NCBI GenBank assembly: GCA_036874045.1
Contig: JAZBRI010000011.1
Coordinates: 9,477,501 to 9,541,500 of the forward strand
Origin: Cymodocea nodosa
Taxonomy: Eukaryota > Streptophyta > Magnoliopsida > Alismatales > Cymodoceaceae
Reading direction: 5' to 3'
Length of the DNA: 64,000 bases
The notes below the pieces were generated by a model that saw only the letters and a program-made list of their open reading frames with translations, searched no databases and was not told where the DNA came from. Made by a program: the position numbers and the translations under genes. Shown here in pieces: positions 1-11,261 of the stretch; position 1 is the first letter of the stretch; the number at the start of each line of letters is the position of its first letter.

Positions 1-950
1 AATTAACATACTACTGCTTTATGGAGGAAGAAAAGAGAAATAATCCTACCTCTGAAAACTACTGCTTGCCAGATTTTTCTCTGGAAGCTTTTGAAAGGAT
101 CGAAAGGCCTTATTTTGAGGGTGCAGATTTTTATCTGGCATTGTACTTTTAGGACTCTTCCTTTAAGAACAATCTACATAACATCTAATCTATACTATGG
201 TGTGCATTGGAAGGTCAGAAGCAGATTAATTTTGGAAGGTGGTCATTTAGATACTAAAATAAGAGATGCAACATGCAACGCGTCAAACTAAAAGTACTAC
301 AGAGGAGGGATGAAAGAACAAGAACCCAGATTTCTGGAGATGGCGTGCTCCATCGATGGTCGACATGGATGATTGATTGTCTCCAAGTTGTGCAACAACT
401 AAAGAAGAATAAAATCATAATTTGATCAATGCTTATCTTAAAAAAAAAATCTTAGGTCCACCTAGAAAACGTACTCTGCTTCCTCCGAATCATTTTAGTT
501 TGCCGCATAAATTAATCATTTTATGTGAAGTACTTTCTGGTCTATATTTCTTTTTTATTTGAAAGGTACTTTAATAAATTCTGACTCACGGTAAGATAAG
601 ACGGTAGTGGAAAGATTTCTCCACCGCTACATAGTTGTGTGTCTATTTTTCTTGACTTAAGCCTGTTTTTTTTTAACTTAAAAAGTAAAAAAATGTTAAA
701 CCAAGGGTCAAAGAGAATTAACAATAAATGAAAAGTAAACGAAAATATTTTATTGATTTAAAGAAATTTAAAATTTAGGTATTTATGTATGTTTAGGAAT
801 TTAAAAATTATAAAAGAATTTATTATAGATTATTTATTAAATATAATAAAATACAAATATTAAAATAAAGCTTCATATATATCATTACAATTACATAAAA
901 TTCAAAAAAAATTCACTTTCATATATATATATATAAGAAAGTATTTTCTT
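1..950. other. Intergenic, AT-rich
   Basis: No convincing gene, RNA or element terminus is seen. Short open frames here have no recognisable motif. The right half is very AT-rich, with short TA runs near 920-935. Confidence 0.5.
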
Positions 951-1769
<819 letters not shown>

Positions 1770-2030
1770 TTACGGCTTCTTGGCATCGGATCCAAACGGA
1801 CAGTTGTTCGCCGGAGGCGGGACGTTGAGGTCGGGAAGTTTGACGACGCTTGGGGTTGTCGACGACGTCGTGGGAGGCTTTGGGTTGGTCGACTTGGAGA
1901 GCTTCTTTCTCAGCTCAGAGAGTAATGCCTTGTTCTCCTGGTTGAGCAGCGCAGCCTTCCTCCTCAGCCTCTCGTTCTCCTTGATAATGTAACAGTTCTG
2001 CAGGAACAAGTTGGAGTTGATCCTCTCCAT
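1770..2030 (-). CDS. ZPR: LITTLE ZIPPER (ZPR3/4-type) microprotein
   Basis: The product is an 86-residue leucine-zipper microprotein. ZPR proteins are known to heterodimerise with class III HD-ZIP transcription factors (REVOLUTA, PHABULOSA and relatives) through the zipper and block their DNA binding, tuning shoot-meristem and leaf-polarity programmes. The start is the ATG at 2030, which opens with MERIN, the conserved ZPR3-type N-terminus. The open frame extends upstream through a GTG at 2054 to a stop at about 2091, but without an ATG. Residues 8-44 form the zipper: L8, I15, L22, L29 and L36 are spaced seven apart, with N12, N19 and N33 in the alternate core positions. The ENERLRRKAALLNQEN core is typical of the family. 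The tail is Pro/Thr/Ser-rich and ends with KLPDLNVPP (64-72), which fits a DLNxxP EAR-type motif. It is the only intact gene in the window, and its GC-rich codons contrast with the AT-rich surroundings. Confidence 0.93.
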   Translation of the reverse strand: MERINSNLFLQNCYIIKENERLRRKAALLNQENKALLSELRKKLSKSTNPKPPTTSSTTPSVVKLPDLNVPPPANNCPFGSDAKKP

Positions 2031-2178
2031 CGATGCGTTGTGTACGTTCCACACCTCGTCCTGCTTAAAGCGCGCGGTAGAGACGATGGGTTAATTAATA
2101 GCTAATTAAGGCACGCAAGCAAAAACAAAAGAAAGGATTTCTTAATTAATTAGTAAAGCAACAAAATAGCGAAGGATG

Positions 2179-2189
2179 TATATATATAT
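2179..2189 (-). promoter_or_regulatory. Candidate TATA box for ZPR
   Basis: A TATATATATAT run about 150 bp upstream of the ZPR ATG on the minus strand. A start site about 30 bp further down would give a 5' leader of roughly 120 nt. TA runs are common here, so the assignment is tentative. Confidence 0.35.
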
Positions 2190-2311
2190 CTCAACTGATT
2201 CCATTGTCCAGCTGAAACAGAAACCAGACTTAATTCCATTTCTACCAAAAGCATGCATGCATGTACAAATTTGGCAGCAAGAAACCTAGAACATGGCCGG
2301 CCATTCCGTTA

Positions 2312-2353
2312 CCTCCTCCTCTTCTTCTTCCTCCTCCTCCTCCTTCTTCTTCT
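2312..2353. repeat. CT/GA-rich trinucleotide tract
   Basis: Runs of CTC and TTC repeats on plus, which are GAA/GAG on the ZPR sense strand, lie about 280-320 bp upstream of the ZPR ATG. GA-rich tracts are common in plant core promoters and leaders. Translations through it give only Leu, Pro or Glu runs and are not genes. Confidence 0.8.
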
Positions 2354-2412
2354 GTGGGTGCAGTGGAGATCGATGTGGTTGAATCGATCGATCCATGCCA
2401 CCATGTATCATC

Positions 2413-2424
2413 ATATATATATAA
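2413..2424 (-). promoter_or_regulatory. Alternative distal TATA box for ZPR
   Basis: A second TTATATATATAT run on the ZPR sense strand, about 385 bp upstream of the ATG. With this box the GA-rich tract at 2312-2353 would lie in the transcribed leader. Transcript ends would be needed to choose between the two. Confidence 0.25.
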
Positions 2425-3835
2425 GCAAGCAGGCAACGAGCTAGGGTCGGTGGTGGTGGTGTGGTACTGGTTGGTTCTAGGAGTCGGCAGGAGATAGCAA
2501 TGATGAGGGGAGGTGTGTTTGGGACTGGCGCTTGGGGTGCGTTGATGACTTCTCCATCATAGCCCATCGATGCTCTTTTGTTCTCATGCATCCGTCCGTA
2601 AGTAAATACGTACACCATGATCACATCTACTAGCAATAACGGCAGTCATGAATGCACCCACACACCCTTCTTTCTTGTCTTTTACACCCACCCAGCATGG
2701 TGGTAATAGCAGAGCAGCCAGTAACTGCTTCAATTCAATCATCATCATCGTTATTATTTTTAGTATTATTATTATTAGTTAAATAAATTAATTATTTCAT
2801 CAATCAAACTTAATAAGAATTAATTACAAGTGTGATCGTGAAAGATATGTAGAAAATTCATGCATGCCAAGCTAAATGGTGTGGAAGAGTACCTAAAAAT
2901 ATATAACCTATCAATAACTTAAGTCCCTTCATGCAAAAACGACAGGTTCTAGATTTGCTCCGATGAGTTGAGTTGATCAAGGCAGATGGTTCTATCATTA
3001 GGGTTTTGATCTCAAGCGTAATATTGTTTAAGAAATATCGGTCATTGAATGGCCAGTTACGTACCAAGTATTTCTTCAAAAATTGTTGTTGTTTCGTGAG
3101 AAGATGGCAAAGTCATTAATTAGGATTAATCGGCAAGTAAACATAATTGAAAGTAGCGTATTCCAAGCATTTTGTCTTATGGTGGTGGATATATCATATT
3201 TAGGATCTCAGCTCTTGCTTTCAAACCATGGACAAAAGCGGCAGGGCATGAAATGATGTTGAGTGGCTTTCCGGCCAAAATAATAATATCCACCCTACAA
3301 TGTGAGTAAATGATGATTATCTCTTTCTCTACAATTGAAATCATTTGCTGGCACGCAGACCATATTCTGCTCTACCACTGCTGCTGCGTGGGAAAATAAT
3401 TATTACACCTCATCAAATCTGGTCCGTCTCAGAACCCAAAAAAACCTAAATTTTAATTACATATGGATTTTTTTTCGCACAAGACTTATGAGTATTCATT
3501 GTTAGTTAGATCCATATATATTTACTTTTAAATTTTATTTATACTATGGAAATTACTCAATAATGGATAATATAATTTATCATTCATTCCACTTCAAGCG
3601 AAAAAGACCTGGCCATTGTTCTTTATATATGCGTTTATTCTATAAGCCCTCTCTTTTTACCACAGCTTCTCTGTCGGTCCCATGGACTCAGAATCAACTA
3701 CACTGGAATTCCCAAGATGTTGAGTTTGTTGGCCCCTTCTTTCTCCCTCTATCAAAGAAGCCTAGGGTTGCTCTCATCCTGTAACAATTGTCACCTAAAT
3801 CTTAAACCTTAAATCTTAGTTAGAAAGCGTTAAGA
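2425..3835. other. Upstream intergenic region of ZPR
   Basis: No gene is recognised. The segment holds TTA/ATT-rich stretches near 2750-2790. At about 3388-3400 there is an AATAATTATTAC sequence that loosely resembles the palindromic class III HD-ZIP site (GTAATSATTAC); HD-ZIPIII factors are known activators of ZPR genes, but this match is weak. An open frame at 3563-3784 shows no family resemblance. Confidence 0.4.
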
Positions 3836-4385
3836 ATGACATTAAGTGTGAAGAATAAGATTGCATTCGTGGATGGGAGAATTGAGAAGCCATATGTCGA
3901 AGGTTATTCAAAAAATATAAGAAGTGAAAGTGTTGGGTTGATATGATCATACAATTGTGGATCATCAACACCATCTATCTACAAATCCCTAGGAATGTGA
4001 AGTATATGGAAGATCTTGATCTTGTGTAGATGGAGTTTCAAGAAATGTTCGATCAAGGAAATGCATCGTAGATCTTCAAGATAAAAATAAAAATGGCTCC
4101 TTTAAACAAAGGACTACTCAATTGTGATATATATATTTTACCAAATTGAAGTGGCTCTAGGATGAGCTCACCTTTTGTAAAGATCTCCCAAAGTATAATT
4201 ATAGTGTTGTGAAGGAGATCATAGATAAAGAACAATAAGAAGATGCTACCAATTCCTTATTAACTTGATTGAGTAATTAAGGAACTAGATCTTGCTTATG
4301 AAACCCTTACCAAATCTTTATAAATTAAAGTTACTCTCTAATTAATGTTCTAGATTTTCTATTACATGATGAAACTTTAGAAGGA
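3836..4385 (+). pseudogene. Old Ty1/copia gag remnant
   Basis: Conceptual translation shows the hallmarks of a copia gag of the Retrotran_gag family. It begins with a VKNKIAFVDG-like segment (3848-3880), matching the usual 'xKNKLxFVDGxI' block. A YFTKLKWLxDEL-like segment and a Cys/Leu-Pro block follow near 4130-4190, as in other copia gags. Several stops and frameshifts break it. It does not resemble the E1/E2 gag closely, so it comes from a different and older copia lineage. No matching LTR, protease or pol is seen next to it. Assignment rests on motif order only. Confidence 0.6.
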
Positions 4386-4561
4386 AGTCATCTATCTATG
4401 TTTTTCTTCCCATGAGTGAATTTTTTTATAATGTTATTGTAAACACCCTACATTTGAGTTTTATGTGTGAGGAAAATATCAATACCTTAATCGATGTTGC
4501 TATAGAGGATTGAAATATTACACAAAAGATAAGTGAATTATGCTTTTCAATAATTTGAACT

Positions 4562-4965
4562 ATAATTGAAACTTCAAAATTAAAATAATTTGAAACACTA
4601 TTTTATTCAATTCTTTATATTCAAGGTTTTAATTACAATATACAATTTAATTCTCCTTAGAAATTTTAGATGCAATGATATAACAATACAATGCTTCATC
4701 TAATCAATTTCATAATTACAAATAGTGAAAACTAAATTATGAAATTAAAAATATTTCTCCCTATTTAAGATTTTCCTTTTCTTCTTCTTTTGTAAATCTT
4801 TAGTGACAAATATTTAACTTTCTATTCTTCACAAAAGTTGTTGAATTTTTTTTCTTTTGAGAATTTTCTCTTGAGAGGTGTATTCCTGTAAGTGTATTTC
4901 TATAAGGTATGCAGAGATCTATTGATCAATGAGAATTCTATGCCTTATATAATCAATTTCCTTTG
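4562..4965 (-). repeat. Diverged L2-like LTR fragment
   Basis: Read on plus, this stretch follows the same order as the minus-strand L2 LTRs at 24,640-25,210 and 39,700-40,210: a TTCAAGGTTTyAATTACAATATAC block, an ATTCTCCTTAGAAATT block, a run of CTTCTTCTT, and a GAGAATTCTATGCCTT block. It is clearly more diverged than the other L2 copies. Neither terminus is identifiable. Confidence 0.65.
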
Positions 4966-5316
4966 CATGCATGTTCATCCTTCCTTTAATATACTATTAG
5001 TAATTACTAAATGGTTGATGTTTTGTTATACTGCAAGTACATGGATTCAATTGTAATTAATATGCAAATACAAGTTTGTCCTTTGGGATTATGTTTATTA
5101 GTTTTACTTAAGATGCCTAACAATTATTTAGAAACTTAACAATGTCACGGTTGCTCTTTCTAGCTAATTGACTCTTTTAATTTTTTGTAGTAACTTCCAT
5201 TTAACACTCCATTCTACTTAAACTATTTTTAATTATGTTTAGCTACTAGGAATCTTAAATAAAATACTCCTACTTACTATATATGATATTAAGATTTCAT
5301 ACTTATAGGTCTATTG

Positions 5317-5398
5317 TTGGTAAACGTCTTTACCAATGATATAGTCGAGGGTAAATGTCTTTACCAACGACACAATTGTTGGTAAATGTCTTTACCAA
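5317..5398. repeat. Three tandem hairpin units, 31-bp period
   Basis: The unit TTGGTAAACGTCTTTACCAA is an inverted repeat (8-bp arms TTGGTAAA/TTTACCAA, 4-nt loop). Variants occur at 5317-5336, 5348-5367 and 5379-5398, with a constant 31-bp spacing. The outer two keep full arms (with A-to-T loop changes) and the middle one has a weakened left arm. Confidence 0.85.
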
Positions 5399-5859
5399 TG
5401 ATATGATTGCATGGTTAGTTTGAACACAATGAAACCTTGATGTGTGAGCCAACTCAAATTAGTAGAGTTAATTCTCAATTTTTGTTGATTAATGGAATAG
5501 GTTAACTAACAGACTTACTCCATAAGTAAACTAGTTAACCAACAAACTTACTCCATTGGTAAGTGTTTAGACTTCAAGTTTACAATTTTTATATGTTAAT
5601 TTATGCATTTTATAGATTATAATTGCAATTACATGTGATTTAATGAAGAATGTATGATAATTATGATTTTAAGGTTTTACATGTTTTAAATGGTTAAATA
5701 ATGCATAAATTAATTTACGATAGTTATTATATAAAATATGCTTCATGGAAAAATATCTTATATGATTTTATAAGAAGAATTGAAGATATTGCAAATTTCA
5801 TTCTTAAAACAGAGTTCGAGAAGGAAGAAAGACGAGAAGAATTAATTTCAAAGGTTAAG
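5399..5859. other. AT-rich stretch without a recognised gene
   Basis: It contains scattered GTTAACTAACxxACTTACTCCAT motifs near 5500-5560 like those in the retrotransposon LTRs, but no terminus, primer site or coding frame is recognisable. Confidence 0.4.
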
Positions 5860-6219
5860 TAAAAAGTGATATAGTTAAGATTAAGTGTATAAAAAGTCGA
5901 AGAGTTATTGTTAAAAAACTCATATAATTATGATTTATGCACATGTGTTTTAAAAGTTATAAATTTTCACGTATTTTTCATGTGCAGTTTTGAAAACTAG
6001 AAGAGTTATGATAACTATTTGAGCTTTATATATAGATAATGGATAATTGTTCAAGTTTTATATATAGATAATGGATAACTGTTCAAGTTTTGTAAAGTGC
6101 CTAATGTTATAAAATTTTAGATCACATGTTTTGCAGGTGACAAAACTAGAAGAGTTATGAGATAACTATTCGAGTTTTCATAAGTGTTACAAGATAACTA
6201 TTCGACAAAGATGGAAAGT
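5860..6219 (+). repeat. Diverged L1-like LTR sequence
   Basis: The segment carries the order of blocks seen inside L1 LTRs: GTCGAAGAGTTA, AAAAACTCATATAATTA, an ACATGTGTTTTAA block, a TTTTCATGTGCA block, and repeats of GGATAACTGTTCAAGTTTT. A unit of about 30 bp is tandemly duplicated near 6027-6090. It ends where the younger L1 of E0 begins at 6225. It may be the U3 part of an older LTR into which E0 inserted. Confidence 0.55.
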
Positions 6220-6224
6220 TATGG
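6220..6224. repeat. Target-site duplication of E0, left (TATGG)
   Basis: TATGG immediately precedes the TGTTAG start of the L1 LTR. The same five bases follow the L1 LTR that ends CCTACA at 30,210. A 5-bp duplication is typical of copia integration. Confidence 0.8.
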
Positions 6225-7175
6225 TGTTAGGAATTTTGTTTTGATGTTAAATACTTTATTAATGTTTTTAAATAAGTCTAAATAATATTTTCTGAGTATA
6301 ATAGTCATGTAATTAAATGTTGACAAGTTATTAGAAAGTTTCATTTAAAATTTCAAATAGTTAACTTTCGGATAGTTAGATTTTCAGATAGTTAAAGTTT
6401 TCGAATAGTTAGATTTTCAGATAGTTAAACTTTCAAATAGTTAACATTTCGATTTAGTCAAAGAGTTATGTTAAAAACTTGTATAGTTAAGTTATTTGCA
6501 CATGTGTTTTTAATGTTTTAAGTTGTCACGTGTTTTCCATGTGCATTTGGTAATGAAAATCGAAGAGTTAGATAACTGTTCGAGTTTTTATATGCATGGA
6601 TAGATAACTATTCGAGTTTTATAAAATGACTAACGAACAGATAAGTTTTCTTTGTTTAGTCACGTGTTTTGCAGGTGTAAAAACTTAAAGAGTTACAAAT
6701 AAGTATTCAAGTTTTTATAGGACTTAAATGATAAGTGTTCGACTAAAACAGTGACTTAGAAGATGTTCTACAAATCTCTAGGAAGATAAAGTTTTTGTGA
6801 ACTACGAGTGGAAATCGTGAAAATTCAAAATGATAGTGGAGAAAGTGGAAATTCAAAATAGAAAGTGGGCATAGTGAAAATTCAAAAAGATAGTGGAAAT
6901 CATGGATAATTTGAATTCGAAATTAGTATGTGGATTATAGATTAAGTGGATGAACATGTTGAATGTGAAGTCCGAGTTCGACTATTAAAAATAGAAAGTA
7001 CGAGCTACATTATGATCATCCCAATCCCCAATCACAAACTGAAAGATCAAGTCTGAATATTCAAATCCCAATCTCAAATATCAAATATGAATATTCAACT
7101 GCATATCAAATCCAGAAAAATTCTCCAACATTAGAAGAAGTTCAGAATTCCAAGCAATTTTAGAAAAATGAGCTG
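6225..7175 (+). repeat. L1 LTR, 5' copy of E0 (truncated)
   Basis: Starts TGTTAGGAATTTTGTTTTGATG and follows the L1 LTR at 28,922-30,210 closely, including the array of GGATAGTTA motifs (6357-6445). It breaks off at 7175, where the L3 terminus TGTTTAGAATG begins, so a gypsy element inserted into it. The last 300 or so bases of the LTR are missing. Confidence 0.85.
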
Positions 7176-8160
7176 TGTTTAGAATGAAAAAGTGCATAAT
7201 ATTAAGGGTTAAATGATGGTTAATTACATAATATTTAGCTTATCATATGATAATTAAGCCATTATGTTATAATTACACTATTATATGCTTTAATGAAAGA
7301 ATCTATATAATTTCAAGGAATTAGCATTAATTAAGAATATTTCTGAACTATCGGTGAATTACAGGCTTTGAAATTTCTAAGTATCTGAATTTTCTATTAT
7401 TTTGGAGAGTTATATTTAATATACTGAACAGTTTTGTTTCAATGCTTAAAGAATATTTTATTATTTCCTGGAGTACACGTGTTGAAACATCAATGCATGA
7501 CTTAAGTGAATTTTCGATAAGTTATCTAGTAACTATCCGAAATGTGTTTGAGCATCGGATAGTTAGGTTTGCAAGTATCCGAAATATCTTTTTATCATAA
7601 AACTTACTAAAGACATGTGTTGATATCTGAAAACCTGATTTAAGTGTGGTTTTATAGTATTAAGTATAATCTATTTTATTTGCATATATTTATATCATGT
7701 ACAGGTGCATAGTAACAACTCGTTGAGTTAGTGTTCTTTTTGTTGAAAGATCACGTGCCAACTCGTTGAGTTACAAGTTTAAAGGTATAAAAAGATCACG
7801 TGAGAACTCATTGAGTTATTGAGTAAAAACTGTAAGTTATACATCTGAACTCATTTAGTTAGAATTATGCACGTATTAAATTTAAATGCTTTATTATGTC
7901 ACGTGAGTTGCACATATATAACTCGTTAAGCTAGCATAACTATACACGTTAAGTTACTTGAATATACACTATCGTAACGTGTTGTGTTAGTAGCTTATAA
8001 GTTATTTCTTTATTGCACGTGTTTTTATAGTTAAACCAACGAGGTAAGTCCATAGAGTTAGTTGTAACTCCATAGACCATTTATTTTCTAATATGCCACT
8101 ATAGCAGTTGCAGAAATAAGAAATTCAAAGAAAAACCATGATTGCACGTATCACGTAGAA
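7176..8160 (+). repeat. L3 LTR of G0 (5' part only)
   Basis: Begins TGTTTAGAATGAAAAAGTGC, as do the copies at 31,108 (plus) and 18,139 (minus). It is collinear with them up to the TGCACGTATCACGTAG block at 8143-8158, then runs straight into gag sequence. The 3' half of the LTR and the primer site are absent. Confidence 0.8.
7700..8035 (+). promoter_or_regulatory. L3 U3 module: G-boxes with AACTCGTTGAGTTA repeats
   Basis: This part of the gypsy LTR has repeated AACTCGTTGAGTTA or AACTCATTGAGTTA units, several preceded by CACGTG (about 7754, 7797, 7900). The order matches the copia L2 LTR at 12,540-12,860 block by block. CACGTG is the G-box bound by plant bHLH and bZIP factors. The promoter role is inferred from position in the LTR. 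Confidence 0.6.
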
Positions 8161-8395
8161 AATGATATACAAGCACATCATGAAAGTAACAAAAATCTGG
8201 AAGATGTATGTATAACATTAGGATCTGGAACTGATATACCATCAAGAATTCAAAAAGAAAGTAATATGAAGGTGGATAAGAGCAAAAATCAAAATGATAA
8301 TGAGAATATAATATTTGAAAACTTAGAAATCAATGAAGAAAGATCTAAATCTGAAAATGCGACTAAAAATGATCAAACAAATCAAATGAAAGAAA
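8161..8395 (+). pseudogene. Gypsy gag fragment (C-terminal part)
   Basis: The nucleotides match the later part of the G1 gag at 34,057-34,300, including AAGATGTATGTATAACATTA and the codons for an [12 protein letters not shown] acidic stretch. It is in frame with the integrase that follows, so the deletion kept the frame. No catalytic domain is present. Confidence 0.7.
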
Positions 8396-8994
8396 AACAA
8401 ATTAAGTTAATCTTAGAAAAAGTAGTGAATCCTACTAGAACAGATTGGGCTAATAGATTGATAGATGCACTTTGGGCTTATAGAATTGCTTATGAGACAA
8501 GCTTAGGTATGTCACCTTTTAGGCTAGTATATGGAAAAAGTTGTCATTTACCAGCTAAAATTGAACATAAAACTTATTGGGCATTAAAAACTCTGAACAC
8601 TAATTTAAATCAAGGTGCTGAAAATAGGAAAATGCAATTGATTTAATTAGAAGAATTTAGGAATGAAGCTTATTTGAAAACTATAAGAGAAAAAGAGAAA
8701 GTAAAGTTCTGGCATGATAAGAAAATTATTCCAAAAACCTTTGAAATAGGATAAGAAGTATATCTTTACATGACTAGACTCCATAACTATTTAGGAAAAT
8801 TAAGATCTAGGTGGGCAGAACCTTACATAGTTCGAAATATTTATCCCTATGGAGCTATTGAAATTAAAAATCCTAAAAATCAGAATATATCTAAAGTAAA
8901 TGGACAAAGACTTAGACTTATTTTGAAAATACCAAAAAGTTCTTTTGGTATTATAGAAGTAATAAGAGTAGAGGACTACTCAAGCTTTATTTAG
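8396..8994 (+). pseudogene. Athila-like integrase, C-terminal part (G0)
   Basis: Ty3/gypsy integrase inserts element cDNA into host DNA. Here only the region after the catalytic core survives: [14 protein letters not shown], then [16 protein letters not shown], an acidic/basic helix, and the C-terminal LRSRWAEPYIVRN...KVNGQRLR segment typical of Athila-type elements. One frame runs from gag to the natural stop at 8992-8994 but is broken by stops at 8644-8646 and 8752-8754. The zinc-binding region and the D,D,E residues are lost through the gag-integrase deletion, so it cannot be catalytic. Confidence 0.88.
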
Positions 8995-9029
8995 TAAGAA
9001 ATTTTCTAAGTATATAAAAAAAAAAAATT

Positions 9030-9360
9030 ATTATTTAAACATAGTCACAGTTCAACCGAAAGGAATTATCAGTTTTACCGAAGTATATTTTAAAAGAAAA
9101 AAAATCGTTGTGGTTCAACTGATAAGATCCATCAGTCTAACTGAAACATAAAAACATAAGAAAAAAAAAAAATATTATATTTAGTAAAAATGTCGATTTT
9201 ACCGAAGCATAGCATTAGTTCAATTGGTAAGAAAAAAAGAAAATATTTAATTTCGGTTCTACCGAGGAATATAACAGTTTGACCAAAAAATTCTAAAATG
9301 TTAAAAAGTTAAGAGTTGGTTAGATTGGAAATTCTTTGGTCTTGACCGAAGTAAAAATTA
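9030..9360 (+). repeat. Interspersed ACCGA / TCGGT motifs after integrase
   Basis: A cluster of GTTCAACCGA, TTTTACCGAAG, TCGGTTCTACCGAG and TTGACCGAAG motifs, each a small inverted repeat or half of one. The same cluster follows integrase at 15,225-15,540 (G3) and 59,090-59,420 (G1), so it belongs to the element. Translation shows no frame. Confidence 0.7.
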
Positions 9361-9384
9361 TTATTTTAAATATTTTTATTAGAT

Positions 9385-9600
9385 ATAACTTTACGGGAAG
9401 TCCGTTGAGTTACGCTTAACTTAACTAACTTAGTCCATTAAGTCTAGGATTAGTTAACGAATTTACCCCATTGAGTTAACTATAACTCAACGGAGTATTG
9501 TAGTTAAGTCCATGGACTTAGTCCGTGGAGTTAACCGTAACTCCACGGTGAGGTAAGTGAGAGAGCGAGAGTTTATGTGGGAAATGACTCGATTACCTGC
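9385..9600 (+). promoter_or_regulatory. Palindrome cluster upstream of env-like ORF (G0)
   Basis: Contains several inverted repeats built from GTTGAGTTA/TAACTCAAC and GTGGAGTTA/TAACTCCAC. The best is at 9523-9548: 11-bp perfect arms CCGTGGAGTTA and TAACTCCACGG with loop ACCG. A TTATTTATACTAAAC sequence follows at about 9613. The cluster sits 180-390 bp before the env-like start. The same arrangement occurs in G1 (59,455-59,610) and G3 (about 15,583-15,650). An internal promoter role is inferred, not shown. Confidence 0.55.
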
Positions 9601-9775
9601 CTAAACTTAGGGCTTATTTATACTAAACTTAGGGTTTAAGGGCATTATCTGCAGAATCATTTAGAACTTAGACTAGTAGAGATCATAGCGATTCCGTTCC
9701 GTTTTGTAACTCCACGATGACAAAGATGACACTAGAATTCTAGGAGAACACAGAATTTGTTAAAGATTCGAAAGA

Positions 9776-11255
9776 ATGGCACACAAGGCAGAAGATCAGA
9801 AATACAACAAGGGAAAAGTGCTACAAAAGGTAGAATTTGACCTTTTCTACTGGAGGAAAGTGTTAGTAGATTTAGGTATACAAATACCTCAGATTATGGA
9901 AATGAGAATTAAAGTACCAACAGAAGTTGCTATAAACAGAGAGAGAAAAATCAGACCAAATAACGAAGTTGCCCTAGAATTGATCCAACGTAAGTCCCGA
10001 CTCTAGTTTAAAACACGCATAGGTAGAGGGGCTTAGTGGGTAATCTGGGAGCAACAGAGGAAAGGATATGAAGAACAGGTAACTGAAGAACAAGAGGAAC
10101 CGACTGTTGAAAGACCTGTCCCTAAGGAACAGCAGCACAGACCTTCAGTTCCACCACCAAGGTTGTTAGAAAGAGCAGCAATTTTGGGGCCTTCTATTGA
10201 GGAAGAATTAAGAGAATTTCAAGAACTGGTTCAAATTGGAAAAGACCAAGGTGAACCAGAAGAGTTGGTAGTAGTTATAGCACATCTAGTGTTTGATGCA
10301 TGGTGCAAAAAGAGGGCTGTAGAAAAATTGAAGGCCCAATATAAAATTAAAGTTGAAATGCATCAAGAAGCCATTGCCAGACCTACTACAAAAGGAGCTG
10401 AAGTTGGTCTTTCGAGACTAGCAATTATAGAAAAAGTTAAACAGGAAGAGCTAGTACTTGTCACTCAAAGGCCTGTAGAGCCCATTTTTGTAGATTTAAT
10501 CTCAGAAGAAGAAGAGGAAGACTAGACACAATTAATCAGAAAAAGGAAAGGAAAAGAGATAGTGCTTGAACATCAAGAAGAGATTAAATCTGAGATGCAA
10601 ATATCAGTAGGGCCTGTAGAGCCAATTTTTGTAAACCTGCTATCCGATTCTAAGGATGAGTAGGAGCAACAGCAGCAAGAGCAAAGAGAGGAAGAAAATC
10701 AGGCTGAAACTAATTTACAGCTTGTACAAATAGAAGAAACAGAAATTAGGGTAGAAGCTGATTTGCCTGTAACTCCATCCCAATCTGCCATAGAATCAGA
10801 AAGAACAGTGACAATGTAGATTGGTAGTCAGGAGGGAGAAGAAAAAGAAGAAACTGAAAAAGAAGTTGAACAAGTACATATGGAAAGAAATGACTCGACA
10901 GATTCCACTAAAGAGCAAGAAACTCTTCAGCAAATTTTGGAAAGAATTCAAGACAGAGTGGAGAGTTCTGTCGGCTCACCACCACAGATAGAAGCAGAAG
11001 CAGAAGCAAAAATGCAGGAATCTCCAAAGCATTTTTAGTCAATTCAAGTTCAACACATGGAAGAGGAAGTTCAAGAACAAACCCCTCTAGAGCAACAAAT
11101 TCACATTCCTGACCCGACTAAAGCAACAGTTTTAAATGAAGTACACTTTTGAAGTTAGGAAGCATATAATAAATATCAAGAGATTAGAGGTTATGATATC
11201 ATTTACAGTAGACTAGTAAATTGGGATGGGATGCAAGAAATCAATGATTTATTAA
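9776..11255 (+). pseudogene. Gypsy env-like third ORF, N-terminal two thirds (G0)
   Basis: One reading frame from ATG 9776 encodes a conserved N-terminal block (AEDQKYNKGK, then a FYWRKVLVDLGIQIPQIM-like segment) shared with G1 at 59,847 and G3 at 15,864. A long acidic Glu/Gln-rich middle with repeated PVEPIFVDLIS-like units follows, then a conserved IPDPTKATVLNEVHF block and a GYDIIYSR block. Stops interrupt it, for example after QRKSRL (10,004-10,006), near 10,523 and at 10,660. The C-terminal globular domain seen in G1 is cut off where L3 sequence begins at about 11,260. No signal peptide or membrane segment is visible, so 'env-like' refers to position only. Confidence 0.75.
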
Positions 11256-11261
11256 TATATG

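Noticed and set aside
2286..2636. 116-codon minus-strand frame upstream of ZPR
   Set aside because: Its C-terminus is poly-Glu from the GAA/GAG tract and the remainder has no family resemblance; the region is promoter or leader sequence.
3563..3784. 73-codon frame between ZPR and the copia remnant
   Set aside because: No recognisable motif, and composition typical of non-coding AT-rich DNA here.
5317..5398. Possible CRISPR-like array
   Set aside because: The units are palindromes with constant flanking DNA in a plant genome; there are no variable spacers and no cas genes.
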